A DNA stretch of 64,000 nt from Acanthaster planci (Eukaryota > Echinodermata > Asteroidea > Valvatida > Acanthasteridae), in the NCBI RefSeq assembly GCF_001949145.1, contig NW_019091567.1, positions 261,924-325,923 on the forward strand. The letters run 5' to 3'. Positions 45,001-49,880 of the stretch are shown one piece after another. The position numbers and the translations under genes were made by a program. The notes below the pieces were generated by a model. It saw nothing but the letters and a program-made list of their open reading frames with translations. It searched no databases and was not told where the DNA came from. Every line of letters begins with the position of its first letter. The stretch's first letter is position 1.

Positions 45001-46807
45001 GCTCTTTCCGAGTTGGAGAGGTCTATCAAACAACTGAAGGCGTTGAACTCAAAAAGTTGGTCTGGCGTCTTGCGTTGGGTTAAATTATTTTTATGGCAGT
45101 CAATAACACTTTCATTTCCTTACGCTGAAAGTTGTGCTGTAGCTTGGGTCACCACTTTTCCGTTCCCTTTACACACTTAAGGCTTTTCAGTGAGTAGGGC
45201 AAAATAAGGCACAGCAGCGGTTGACCCGAAAATGTAAGGAGCTGGATTTTGGGCTCGACTAGCCTCCATCCGAGCTGAGAGTTGGAATGCGCCAGTCCAA
45301 CTCCCAGCTCTGACGAATGCCAGGTTGACATGGTTGAGCGGGTATATTTTACTTGCCATCAGTGCGTGGAAGTTCTACTTTATTTTGCTCAACTGCCTTT
45401 CCTCTTATCTGTGTGGTGAGCAGCAAGGTGAATCGTTCATGTCCCCGGATTGCAACAGAGTCTGTCATTGCCCGACGGCCGACAACCTCATATGCACGCA
45501 GTACAAGTGTCCCCTTCACGAAGTCTGTGGCACCAGAGACAATGCGCCGGCCTGCGAGTGCGAGGAGGGTTATTTCCGCGACACCGAATTGAACTCCTGT
45601 CATGGTATGCCAGGCAGTTTTAAAGGTTTCATGGCTCGTTATGTTCTCACTTAAATGGAAGCAGGAGGGGAGGGGGAGGTCATGATCCCTGAAAAGTATG
45701 ACAATTTTTATTTGGGAAAAATAATGAGGAAAGGGCCATTTTTGTGAGACTGTTTCAATTCTCTTCGAAAAGTGTGTAAAGGTCCCAGAATTTAACCTTG
45801 CCTTTCAGAACTAGAGAAATTTCCAAATTCTGAGGTGCCCCCCGAGAACAGTTGGTTCTGGGCCTACCCTCATTCTTACCCTGTAACACTGATGCTTTTT
45901 ACCGTGGAAGGTTTACAGGGCTATTTGTTGTAAAGGTTGGTTTGAAACAACTGTTGAGTATAAATGGGTAAGCATTCAACTTGGTAAATTCTTGGCATTT
46001 GTAGCAATTCTTGGCATAGACTGATCCAATTAGATGCAATAATTGTGCTGGCCTGCCGCCTGTCCATACCACCTGTCCACAAACATTGTGCTGCCACAGT
46101 GATGGCTTCTTATCCTGGTGGTCGATCAAATTATACGGTCATCAAATTTCATTTTTTTTCTGTTCATCTGTCCATCAGCCATACCGATCCCGCAGATCCT
46201 GGTCAGATCTCAGTTGCAGCTGGAGTGCTCCAACATCGACTGCGGGGCAGGATTCATCGACATCCTGGAAGCCAGCTTTGGTCCCCGCGTGGACGAGGTC
46301 TGCCTGGAGTCAGATGCCCTGGACACCTGCCAGTCCCCCGTCACCCTGCCAGTCCTGCGCAACCTGTGCCAGGGCCGCGGCCAGTGCCAGCTGGACACGA
46401 CCAGCATCCAAGCCTTTGGCGAGCCCTGCTTTGGTGAACTGAACTACCTCTTCGTCCGCTTTGCCTGCACCCACAAGCCGATGGCCCACGAGGTGGTCCC
46501 CAAGCCCTTCACCGTGCGAGTCTGTCAGGACCGCTCCCTGGCCCTGGCATGCAGCCTTAACCAGGGGATTGTCATAGATGAAGTCTTCTTTGGACGCCGC
46601 GCCGGCGATGACTACTGCTTGGGCGATGAGGGAGCACCAGCAGCAGACCAATCGGATTTGAGTGCACTTGAAAAAGCTCGCAACCAGTGCCGATCTCTGC
46701 AGCCATTCTGCTCTCTCAGAGGACCAGACTTTGGAGATCCCATCCAGGAAACTAAGGAATACCTGGAAATCACCTACAGGTGCATCCAAACCAACTCCCA
46801 GCGATAA
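1..46807 (+). CDS. Giant modular secreted protein, Sfp1-like (vWD/C8/TIL, F5/8C, EGF, SUEL lectin), 5' partial
   Basis: This is the 3' part of one very large gene, read through 52 exons (about 3,230 codons) whose phases all agree, ending at TAA 46805-46807. The 5' end lies outside the window, so signal peptide and start are not seen. Domain order is vWD end-C8-TIL-TILa, then (module X-linker-F5/8C) x5, then EGF-vWD-C8-TIL-TILa-SUEL x2, given twice. All recognised domains are extracellular and cysteine-rich, so a secreted, disulfide-linked protein is expected. The same classes of domain are reported for sea star footprint protein 1, a tube-foot adhesive protein of about 3,850 residues made as one chain and cut into disulfide-linked subunits; the match of architecture and size is the basis for calling it Sfp1-like. 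Alternatives are another mucin/hemolectin-like or coagulation protein of the same build. The intron-exon model is mine and is unsupported by transcripts. Exons are itemised in the entries below. Confidence 0.85.
3..3444 (+). CDS. vWD (C-terminal end), C8, TIL and TIL-associated segment, block 0
   Basis: Exons: <3-158 (end of a vWD domain, starts before the window), 551-704 (linker with GDSW), 934-1140 (C8), 2424-2623 (TIL), 3267-3444 (cysteine-rich TIL-associated/VWC-like with an EGF-like tail). The vWD end keeps the CGLC motif at 93-104, the CxxC used in disulfide multimerisation in von Willebrand factor. The C8 exon has the CIYDLC core, but the usual Cys of the F-x-x-C-H position is Gly (VGH). 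TIL shows the C-P-x-G...CxxxC pattern ending in CGC. Exon phases run 0-0, 0-1, 1-1, 1-0, 0-1, the same as the two later blocks of this type. The longest intron here, 1141-2423, carries only degenerate GACTTGA-rich sequence (about 1875-2000 and 2215-2310). Confidence 0.85.
2700..2855. mobile_element. Foldback repeat with GGCCAATCA ends, copy 1
   Basis: Left CCAAGAGTTTCTAATACG-TTGGCCAATCA and right TGATCGGCCAATGCGTTTCAAAGTCTTGG are imperfect inverted repeats of about 29 bp. A second copy lies at 55303-55452. It is in the intron 2624-3266. Confidence 0.65.
4160..5227 (+). CDS. Module X copy 1 (single exon) plus linker micro-exon
   Basis: Exon 4160-4621 (462 nt, phase 1-1) encodes a module of about 154 residues that I cannot assign to a named family. 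It reads as beta-strand-rich, with GYIRSF, a VTLIVWRR strand, FVIVGSARL, then VRVGDYIGF and a closing YSINVFLEC. The same landmarks recur in four further copies downstream. This copy alone has no internal intron. A 27-nt linker exon, 5201-5227 (SSEGHRVEA), follows in phase 1-1 and leads into the first F5/8C domain. A jelly-roll or C1q-like sandwich is a guess from the strand pattern and the GDxIG turn, not a family match. Confidence 0.75.
4795..4910 (+). mobile_element. SINE-like remnant
   Basis: GGTGAAATCCCACCC, ACTGGTTTTCTACCATGTC and GTGGGTTTTCCCCG occur in the order seen in SINE bodies. Boundaries are uncertain. It lies in the intron 4622-5200. Confidence 0.35.
6238..7586 (+). CDS. F5/8 type C (discoidin) domain 1
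   Basis: Exons 6238-6575 and 7448-7586 together give about 159 residues. Diagnostic features are [17 protein letters not shown] near the start, the strand WLQVDLGQ followed by VIGVVTQG, and the closing [10 protein letters not shown]...MRVDVIG. F5/8C domains are beta-barrels that bind carbohydrates or lipids through loops at one end. The usual terminal disulfide is missing: there is no Cys just before the LGV start, and the domain ends VIGRD rather than with the usual GC. The first two exons of a standard three-exon copy are fused here, as in F5/8C copy 3. Confidence 0.9.
7162..7299. mobile_element. Foldback MITE, AAGATGGC family, copy a
   Basis: Inverted ends GGCAGCCATCTT (7178-7189) and AAGATGGCTGCC (7272-7283) enclose a short core with the family word AGTGCTTCTGT. 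It lies in the intron of F5/8C domain 1. The outer terminal repeat is eroded compared with copies c and d. Confidence 0.7.
7775..8320. mobile_element. Degenerate relative of the 34.7 kb piggyBac-like MITE
   Basis: Shares long collinear stretches with 34740-35274, including GGTGGCTACTCTAATC, GTATTGCAGCCAGGCCTG against GTATTCAGCCCTGGCCTG, and GTCTTTTGT motifs in the right half. The terminal repeats are worn down (TTCTTGCCGGGTGC at left, TTCGCCTGGGAGC at right), so it is an older copy. It lies in the intron 7587-8546, just before a (TTA)n run at about 8336-8361. Confidence 0.6.
8336..8361. repeat. (TTA)n microsatellite
   Basis: Eight or so TTA units right after the older MITE copy. Confidence 0.9.
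8547..10546 (+). CDS. Module X copy 2 with acidic leader, plus linker micro-exon
   Basis: Exons 8547-8797 and 9417-9654 (163 residues), phases 1-0 and 0-1, then a 27-nt linker exon 10520-10546 (VATTMTIPP). The module opens with an acidic stretch at about 8549-8615, in which about half the residues are Asp or Glu. It then follows the X pattern: [32 protein letters not shown], and [10 protein letters not shown] in place of GDxIGF. An RGD triplet at 9465-9473 lies inside this conserved strand turn. The internal intron (8798-9416) sits at the same place as in copy 3. Function unknown. Confidence 0.75.
9655..11640. other. Introns with no further recognised content
   Basis: The two introns either side of linker 2 (9655-10519 and 10547-11640) show only simple AT-rich and CAAAT-type sequence. 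The same holds for the gene 1 introns 13588-14109, 14731-15682, 15713-16508, 22898-23893, 27071-28109, 30056-31041, 32202-32713, 43027-43689, 43864-44604, 44814-45423 and 45605-46178: I see no gene or defined repeat there beyond homopolymer runs. Confidence 0.5.
11641..13587 (+). CDS. F5/8 type C (discoidin) domain 2
   Basis: Three exons, 11641-11819, 12301-12453 and 13446-13587 (158 residues), with internal introns in phase 0. The domain opens [17 protein letters not shown], has the AYLQ strand just before the first intron, CGGVVTQG in the second exon and AIRVVPMIW...MRLDVLG in the third. As in F5/8C copies 1 and 3, no terminal Cys is present after DVLG. The exon structure matches copies 4 and 5. 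Its first exon is entered from the linker exon in phase 1. Confidence 0.9.
12885..12985 (+). mobile_element. tRNA-derived SINE remnant
   Basis: CAGTTGGTAGAGGA resembles a Pol III A box and AGGTTCAAATCTTGCTCC a B box, about 45 bases apart, as in a tRNA body. No acceptor stem pairs well, so it is not a working tRNA gene. Confidence 0.55.
14110..15712 (+). CDS. Module X copy 3 with strongly basic insert, plus linker micro-exon
   Basis: Exons 14110-14351 and 14472-14730 (167 residues), phases 1-0 and 0-1, then a 30-nt linker exon 15683-15712 ([10 protein letters not shown]). X landmarks: [36 protein letters not shown], then [10 protein letters not shown] and YSIVALFK. The second exon opens with a very basic run (14487-14525; 9 of 13 residues are Lys or Arg, core HKKRRKQKK), unlike any other copy. 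The intron between the two exons is only 120 bp. The basic run might be a protease-sensitive site or a polyanion-binding patch; neither is shown. Confidence 0.75.
16509..18402 (+). CDS. F5/8 type C (discoidin) domain 3
   Basis: Exons 16509-16843 and 18264-18402 (158 residues). The first exon carries [25 protein letters not shown] and [11 protein letters not shown], a very clear discoidin core; the second carries YLRINLLEW and LRFEVLGEF. The domain lacks the terminal Cys. Like copy 1, it has one intron instead of two. The intron 16844-18263 contains degenerate TTGGTTTATTG-type sequence. Confidence 0.92.
17600..18010. repeat. Degenerate TTGGTTTATTG array
   Basis: Irregular GGTTTATTGGTTTT words with one clear direct duplication of about 85-90 bp (TTGGTTGATCAGAGATAGAT near 17743 and TTGGTTGATCAGTGATAGAT near 17836). 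It lies in the intron of F5/8C domain 3. Confidence 0.8.
18481..18860. other. G-run/C-run rich intron segment
   Basis: G-rich tracts (18497-18504, 18538-18548) are followed by C-rich tracts (18783-18850), with TATATATCCCCCACTTTTT and GGCCCCCCCCACTTTTCAAA as related words in the same orientation. Possibly an old repeat; I recognise no family. Confidence 0.4.
19296..22517 (+). CDS. Module X copy 4 (three exons) plus linker micro-exon
   Basis: Exons 19296-19409, 20393-20561 and 21504-21685 (155 residues), then a 27-nt linker exon 22491-22517 (SSVESVPA plus split codons). X landmarks: [52 protein letters not shown]. The first intron is phase 1, just after GYIT; the second is phase 2, inside the Arg codon before KGD. 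Neither position equals the introns of copies 2, 3 or 5. The second intron (20562-21503) contains an assembly gap and a minisatellite, so an extra exon there cannot be fully excluded, although phase and alignment leave no room for one. Confidence 0.75.
19494..19745. repeat. ACTATGCTATATCTCAT-type array with 98-bp duplication
   Basis: Degenerate TATGCTAT words; a segment starting CATACTATATGCTATGC at 19572 recurs 98 bp later at 19670. It lies in the first intron of X copy 4. Confidence 0.85.
20946..21063. other. Assembly gap (118 N)
   Basis: Run of N within the second intron of module X copy 4. It is flanked on both sides by parts of the dispersed repeat whose 3' flank is expanded into a minisatellite, so assembly collapse at the repeat is the likely cause. 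Confidence 0.99.
21109..21455. repeat. GGTCTTGTGATG minisatellite with 55-bp higher-order unit
   Basis: Short GGTCTTGTGATG-like words arranged in a longer unit of about 55 bp, seen three to four times. The left flank (21070-21130) is a piece of the dispersed repeat also found at 28360, 36085 and 39885. It ends 50 bases before the acceptor of the third exon of X copy 4. Confidence 0.85.
22719..25038 (+). CDS. F5/8 type C (discoidin) domain 4
   Basis: Exons 22719-22897, 23894-24037 and 24900-25038 (154 residues), three-exon form with phase 0 internal introns. The start [19 protein letters not shown] and end RFDVLGCL both keep the Cys that form the classical terminal disulfide. In between lie [20 protein letters not shown] and FIRIFIEEW. 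With copy 5 this is the most canonical discoidin domain of the gene. Confidence 0.93.
24237..24525. repeat. Dispersed repeat with TCCTGGAAA words, copy 1
   Basis: Rich in TCCTGGAAA and GTCATGGAAAA words, ending in TTTGGTTTTCAGATTTCTGTG. A collinear second copy is at 33725-34015. It lies in the intron 24038-24899. Confidence 0.6.
25177..27070 (+). CDS. Module X copy 5 (three exons) plus linker micro-exon
   Basis: Exons 25177-25285, 25588-25741 and 26322-26562 (168 residues), then a 33-nt linker exon 27038-27070. X landmarks: [56 protein letters not shown]. The module is rich in Lys, Arg and His, with PRRKKLNR in the second exon and an RHKR motif at 26406-26417 that fits the furin consensus R-x-K/R-R. 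The first intron is phase 2 and lies just before YIKGW, a few codons from the first intron of copy 4. Confidence 0.75.
26757..26882. mobile_element. Foldback MITE, AAGATGGC family, copy b
   Basis: Ends TGGCTGCCATCTTGC and GCAAGATGGCTTCCA face each other around a core with GGCCAGTGCTTTTGTTCTGC. It lies in the intron between module X copy 5 and linker 5. The core includes an AATAAA at about 26840. Confidence 0.75.
28110..30055 (+). CDS. F5/8 type C (discoidin) domain 5
   Basis: Exons 28110-28273, 28752-28919 and 29917-30055 (157 residues). The start [18 protein letters not shown] and end LRLEFLGCP keep the terminal Cys pair. [16 protein letters not shown] and VVRLWIEDF are the core strands. 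The third exon start is set at 29917, after TTCAAG, which gives SFPGNTD and aligns with the VFYGNTD start of the matching exon of copy 4. This is the last discoidin domain before the EGF/vWD block. Confidence 0.92.
28360..28445. repeat. Dispersed repeat parental to the GGTCTTGTG arrays, copy 1
   Basis: TTGTAGTTGAGATCTCTCAAG-ACCATCACAAAGACC followed by TTAAGTCACTAGTGATTCATATGAACTGCAGT. A single, unexpanded copy of the ACCATCACAAGAC words. Confidence 0.6.
28447..28475. mobile_element. Isolated piggyBac-like terminus
   Basis: TTAACCACTTGCCGCCGGGG at 28447 resembles the left end of the 34.7 kb element. I see no matching right end nearby, so it may be a fragment. Confidence 0.4.
31042..36501 (+). 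CDS. EGF, vWD, C8, TIL and TIL-associated segment, block A
   Basis: Exons: 31042-31161 (EGF, six Cys), 31377-31588, 32094-32201 and 32714-32872 (vWD), 33338-33485 (linker with GESW and paired Cys), 34243-34422 (C8, CLYDYC), 35778-35980 (TIL), 36324-36501 (TIL-associated plus EGF-like tail). The vWD begins AYGDPH; the GDPH at 31400-31411 is the motif at which several vWD proteins cleave themselves between Asp and Pro. The usual CGLC is EGLC here (32804-32815), so this vWD lacks the CxxC. The donor at 31589 is GTAAAA; a stronger GTGAGA at 31571 was not used because it would shorten a conserved vWD strand. The last exon needs a GC donor at 36502 to keep phase. Confidence 0.87.
33725..34015. repeat. 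Dispersed repeat with TCCTGGAAA words, copy 2
   Basis: Shares AATCCTGGA, GTCATGAAAATCAAGA, CATGCAAGG and the ending TTTGGTTTTCAGATTTGTGTG with copy 1, in the same order. It lies in the intron 33486-34242. Confidence 0.6.
34740..35274. mobile_element. piggyBac-like MITE with TTAA ends
   Basis: A 535-bp segment bounded by TTAA on both sides (34740-34743 and 35271-35274). The left end reads TTAACCACTACCTGCC and the right end, in reverse complement, TTAACCACTTCCTGCC, so 16 positions differ by one base. TTAA target duplication and a TTAACC...TGCC terminal repeat are the hallmarks of piggyBac elements. No transposase is encoded, so it is non-autonomous. It lies in the intron 34423-35777 of gene 1. 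Confidence 0.75.
36081..36192. repeat. Dispersed repeat parental to the GGTCTTGTG arrays, copy 2
   Basis: Has GTAATTGAGATCTC, GATCATCACAAGAC-ACCACAAGACTTC and AAGTCACAAGCCATTCAAATGAACTGC in the same order as copy 1. It fills part of the short intron 35981-36323. Confidence 0.6.
36693..36918. repeat. 23-bp minisatellite, about 10 copies
   Basis: Unit GGGCATCAGACTGCATGGG-CAAT in near-perfect tandem, with a few CAGATAGC variants. As 23 is not a multiple of 3, it is open in all three frames, giving long but meaningless reading frames. It lies in the intron 36502-37386. Confidence 0.95.
36943..37073. repeat. 20-bp minisatellite with 60-bp higher-order unit
   Basis: Unit GGGCATTATCACTTCTCAGT, about 6.5 copies; CACTT, CACTT, CACAT variants repeat in that order twice, so the real period is 60 bp. 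It lies 25 bp after the 23-bp array. Confidence 0.95.
37387..39200 (+). CDS. Tandem SUEL-type galactose-binding lectin domains 1 and 2
   Basis: One 593-nt exon, 37387-37979, encodes both lectin domains, and the next exon (39174 onward) supplies the last residues, YLR joined to IHYRC. Each domain shows the SUEL signature: a first Cys in [13 protein letters not shown] or [13 protein letters not shown], then I-x-I-x-x-A-x-(Y/F)G (EVAYGTQ, AAFGRRQ), paired Cys, a late FG, and a closing Y-x-C (YVVYQC, IHYRC). SUEL domains, named from sea urchin egg lectin, bind L-rhamnose or D-galactose. The intron 37980-39173 contains a 671-base gap; phase 0-0 and the intact domain end suggest no exon is lost. 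Confidence 0.92.
38163..38833. other. Assembly gap (671 N)
   Basis: Run of N inside the intron that follows the first SUEL lectin pair. Translations running across it have no meaning. Confidence 0.99.
39174..45604 (+). CDS. EGF, vWD, C8, TIL and TIL-associated segment, block B
   Basis: Exons: 39174-39333 (end of lectin 2, then EGF), 40119-40327, 40935-41036 and 41492-41647 (vWD), 42864-43026 (linker with SWN and acidic CEDCEDC), 43690-43863 (C8, ACHEMVSP and CVMDRC), 44605-44813 (TIL), 45424-45604 (TIL-associated). The vWD starts TALGDPH, with GDPH at 40142-40153, and again has EGLC (41582-41593) in place of CGLC. Exon number, order and phases equal block A one for one, so the two blocks come from a duplication. 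The intron after 41647 begins with a MITE that touches the donor. Confidence 0.88.
39456..39850. repeat. CACAAGACCAGT minisatellite
   Basis: Degenerate 10-12 bp words (CACAAGACCAGT, GCAAGACCAGT) repeated for almost 400 bp. The words are the reverse complement of those in the 21.1 kb array. It lies in the intron 39334-40118. Confidence 0.85.
39885..40000. repeat. Dispersed repeat parental to the GGTCTTGTG arrays, copy 3 (reverse)
   Basis: GCAGTTCATTTGAATAGCTTG, GAGATCTTGAGTTG and CTCTTGTGATGG match the reverse complement of copies 1 and 2. It sits directly beside the 39.4 kb array. Confidence 0.55.
41652..41777. mobile_element. Foldback MITE, AAGATGGC family, copy c, abutting a splice donor
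   Basis: The best preserved terminal repeat: ATAGAGGGCTTGCACGGC at left and, at right, GCCGTACAAAGCCTCTAT. It starts four bases into the intron, so the donor GTAAAT (41648-41653) of the block B vWD exon is partly made of the element's end. Confidence 0.8.
42140..42215 (-). mobile_element. tRNA-derived SINE remnant
   Basis: On the minus strand GGTTCAAATCCTACCCAATC is a B box with a tRNA-like 3' half. It lies in the intron 41648-42863. Confidence 0.45.
42595..42745 (+). mobile_element. SINE tail-like sequence
   Basis: AGGCAAGACACTTTACTGCG and GGGCACCTGTGAGGGTACAG, with a preceding GGTTTGAACCCCA, resemble the shared central and tail parts of widespread deuterostome SINEs. Confidence 0.45.
46179..46807 (+). 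CDS. Tandem SUEL-type lectin domains 3 and 4 and C-terminus
   Basis: A single terminal coding exon encodes two more SUEL domains and the stop TAA (46805-46807), seven residues after the last domain Cys. Domain 3 has [21 protein letters not shown] and VRFAC but lacks the first Cys of the fold. Domain 4 is complete: [40 protein letters not shown] and ITYRC. Ending the protein with a lectin pair fits an adhesive or glycan cross-linking role, which is inference. No GPI signal or membrane segment follows, so the chain appears to be fully secreted. Confidence 0.92.
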
Positions 46808-48905
46808 GCTTGGCACAGGTATGGTATAAGACATCGCTCAATTCTTTTCTCAGGTTTTGAGTTTTCTCATTTCACTTTGACAGACTATTGGGAGATATGT
46901 TGAGAGTATCCACACACCACACACAGAATCTTAGATTGTGTCCTAAAGGTTTTGGCTTTGACTAGCATTAACACACGCCTATGGGAAGTGGTTTTGACTT
47001 TGGCTAACATTAGCACACATGCCTATGGGAAGTTGTTTTGACTTTGGCTAACATTAGCAGACACGCCTATGGGAAGCGGTTTTGATTTTGGCTAACATTA
47101 GCACACACGCCTATGGGAAGCAGTTTTGACTTTGGCTAACATTAGCACACACGCCTATGGGAAGCAGTTTTGACTTTGGCTAACATTAGCACACATGCCT
47201 ATAGGAAGTGGTTTCAGTTGCTAGCCAGGACTCCTTAAGAGGTATGCACTCGCACCACATCACTGATTTAGGAGCAAGACACTTGTACTCCTGCTTGCCC
47301 TCTTCGCCTCACTGTGAGTCCCAACGTTTAAGCGTAACTGATATCCTTCATGCAGCAGGCCAATCGGGGGTTTGACAAATGAGTCGGCTTGATATTTCAA
47401 AAAGGCACGGTTGGTTGAAAACAAGGCACTTAAGCTTTGAACATGTTCAGCGCGTATACACATAAGTCAGAGCATGGCTGTGCTGTTAGGGCCATCATGC
47501 ACATATGTGTTGCTGTTCTTAAACGACCCCCGATTTCACTGTTGGCACACACTGTTGGAAAACACTTGATTTAGGACTGGCTTATTGTTTCTTCTCGTTT
47601 ACAAAATAAATTCGCAGAGAATCTGTTAAGCACACATGAGGTTACGGTTGCTTAACATCAGACATATACAGACACTGAAGAGGGAACGGACAAATCATGT
47701 TGAGCCCCAAATTGCTATGACGTGTCCATTTCTGGCATATTTTCTCTTATTTTCTACTTATTCCACAGCACCCTGGGCCTTGGACGACTCAAGAGAGGAG
47801 ATGCGATTTGAACTCACATGACAAAAACATGGTTTGGGTTAATTGTTTTAAAATCATAGTTGATCCTAGTTTAATTCAGTTATTAACATGATTACAAAGT
47901 TCTGGTGATTCCAATGAAACTGAGCTCATTTGCAGCTCACTTTTCTCGAAGTTCAAGCCCTCTGTTACACGTTCCTCCAATTTTCACTTCCCTACACCCT
48001 GATGACACTGTTCACACACCATTCGGACCATTTGGTCCAGTGATATTTCCGGGAGTCTATTGACCTTCCTTACCCTGAGCCTAGAAAAGAAAAATAATAC
48101 CTTCCCCCTCTTTAGTCAATTTTATTACCATTTTTGTCATTAGTTGAAGTTCATGGTTCACTTTAGGGGCACCGTTAACATAGAAGAGAAGGGCTTTATT
48201 TAACAATGCGAATTAATCAATGATTTTAACTTTTAAATTGGTTGAAGGACACAGTTTTGTGTTGCTCATAGTTTCAGGAATTTTCGTTTTTTTTAAAACT
48301 TGGATTCTCTTGGTGTTGCGTCAAACAAGATCTTGAAATGACCCACAAGCATACACGTAATTTCTGATGTCAACACAGCATGGTACATTTGTTGGTATTG
48401 GTTTTCCAATGACAACCGTTCTCCACTGTTCAGTGGTATTGTCACTTAAGTACATGTAGCAACAGGTTGTTATTTCTGTCAGTAAAAGTAACCTTGTTGT
48501 CAGCTTGTAGAAATTATACATTGAGTTATGAAATTCATTTTTTTTTTCCTGTTAGAAAATTTGAAAGTTCTGTCAACATCACGTCGGCACAATCAGTTCT
48601 GCATGCTCCAACACAGCACACCCTTGATTTGTGCCTTATTCAGAATATTTTTTAATATATTTTTCTTATTGTCTGGGTCAAAAGTGAAGTTTTGTTTTTC
48701 AATTGGATTACATTTTGGTAACATGCCAAAACTGTCTGTGCAATGGATATGCTCGACAAAACGATACTTGTTCTGGTTATGCCAATAACAGAATTTCCTT
48801 TCTAGCATTAATGAAATAACAATTCTGAATGTGGGTTTTAATTTAGTAAGAGGGACAGGTTTTTGACTATTTGGTTTGTTTGCTGTTTCTGTGGAAGCTA
48901 ATAAA
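46808..48905 (+). other. Inferred 3' UTR with one intron and poly(A) signal
   Basis: Right after the stop comes a donor-like CACAG|GTATGG (GT at 46819). A strong acceptor with a long pyrimidine tract ends in CCACAG at 47768, so a 3' UTR intron 46819-47768 is likely. An AATAAA at 48900-48905 with T-rich sequence after it is the best poly(A) candidate. Another AATAAA at 47605-47610 lies inside the inferred intron. The stretch 48906-49880, up to the ADCK5 stop, shows no gene I can support. Confidence 0.45.
46948..47215. repeat. 44-45 bp minisatellite, six copies
   Basis: Unit with TTTTGACTTTGGCTAACATT then AGCACACACGCCTATGGGAAG. It lies in the inferred 3' UTR intron of gene 1. Confidence 0.95.
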
Positions 48906-49880
48906 AAAAAGCACGCATTGATACTTTTTGTTGATTTTCAGTTCATTTTGATGTTGTTTACTTTCATTTATTTCCATTTCACGTTTGCTGATTTTACATC
49001 AGTTTTGAACTAATTTCAGTTCTGGATGCTTTGCCTTTCACTGACTCACATTTACAAACACTGTATACCCAATGTCGTCCAAAGACTTGTGACAAGAATT
49101 TACCAGCTCACTCAGGGAGGAAGTGAATCCTCCATCCCCTGCTTTAGTAGTGCTGGATGTCTTACCATTCACTCATGGAGCTTACTGTGATTGGCTGGCT
49201 GGTTCAAGTCAACAGCCAAGTTGGTGAAGGGCAGGGACTCCCTGGATAGAAACGCACATCTCCCGATGAAAAAATAGGCTGCTCCATTAAGCCACACCCC
49301 CTCGTTTTCTGACCAATCAAAGTCCTGATTAATGTCCAATATGCATGCACAAAAGTTTGACATGCGTGCATATGTATATGAAGCATGCGGCTGGAATACA
49401 TAGTGTGGCACTGGGAAAAGGCATATGCTAAAGTGCTGATGTCCTCAGTAGGCGGGGCTCACTGGATCAGTCTATTATATCTATCAAATACTTGTAGAAC
49501 TATCTGGTAGCCAGTGCACAGGGATATTCAGTCCTTGTCAAATGTCAGAAATTGATTTTACACTGCAAAGTCAGGCTTTCCTCCTAAGAATACACTCAGA
49601 GTATGAATATATATTAGAAAATGATTAAAAAATATCTATACACTATATTGATGGCACAAAAAGGAAGGCACATCATTGCACACGAGTAACTTCAGGTCAT
49701 ACTGGGCAGCAACATTACTCTCGTGGTGATGGTTTTCGACTAAAAACAATATCACGAGGCTTCTAAATATATTACAGTGATAAGATGTACAATTACGTAT
49801 ATTTTACAATTACAAGTTACCGTGGCCTAATGTGAAAACAATAGAATTGAGGTAAAAAGTTTACGTGGCAGTTGCCTGAA

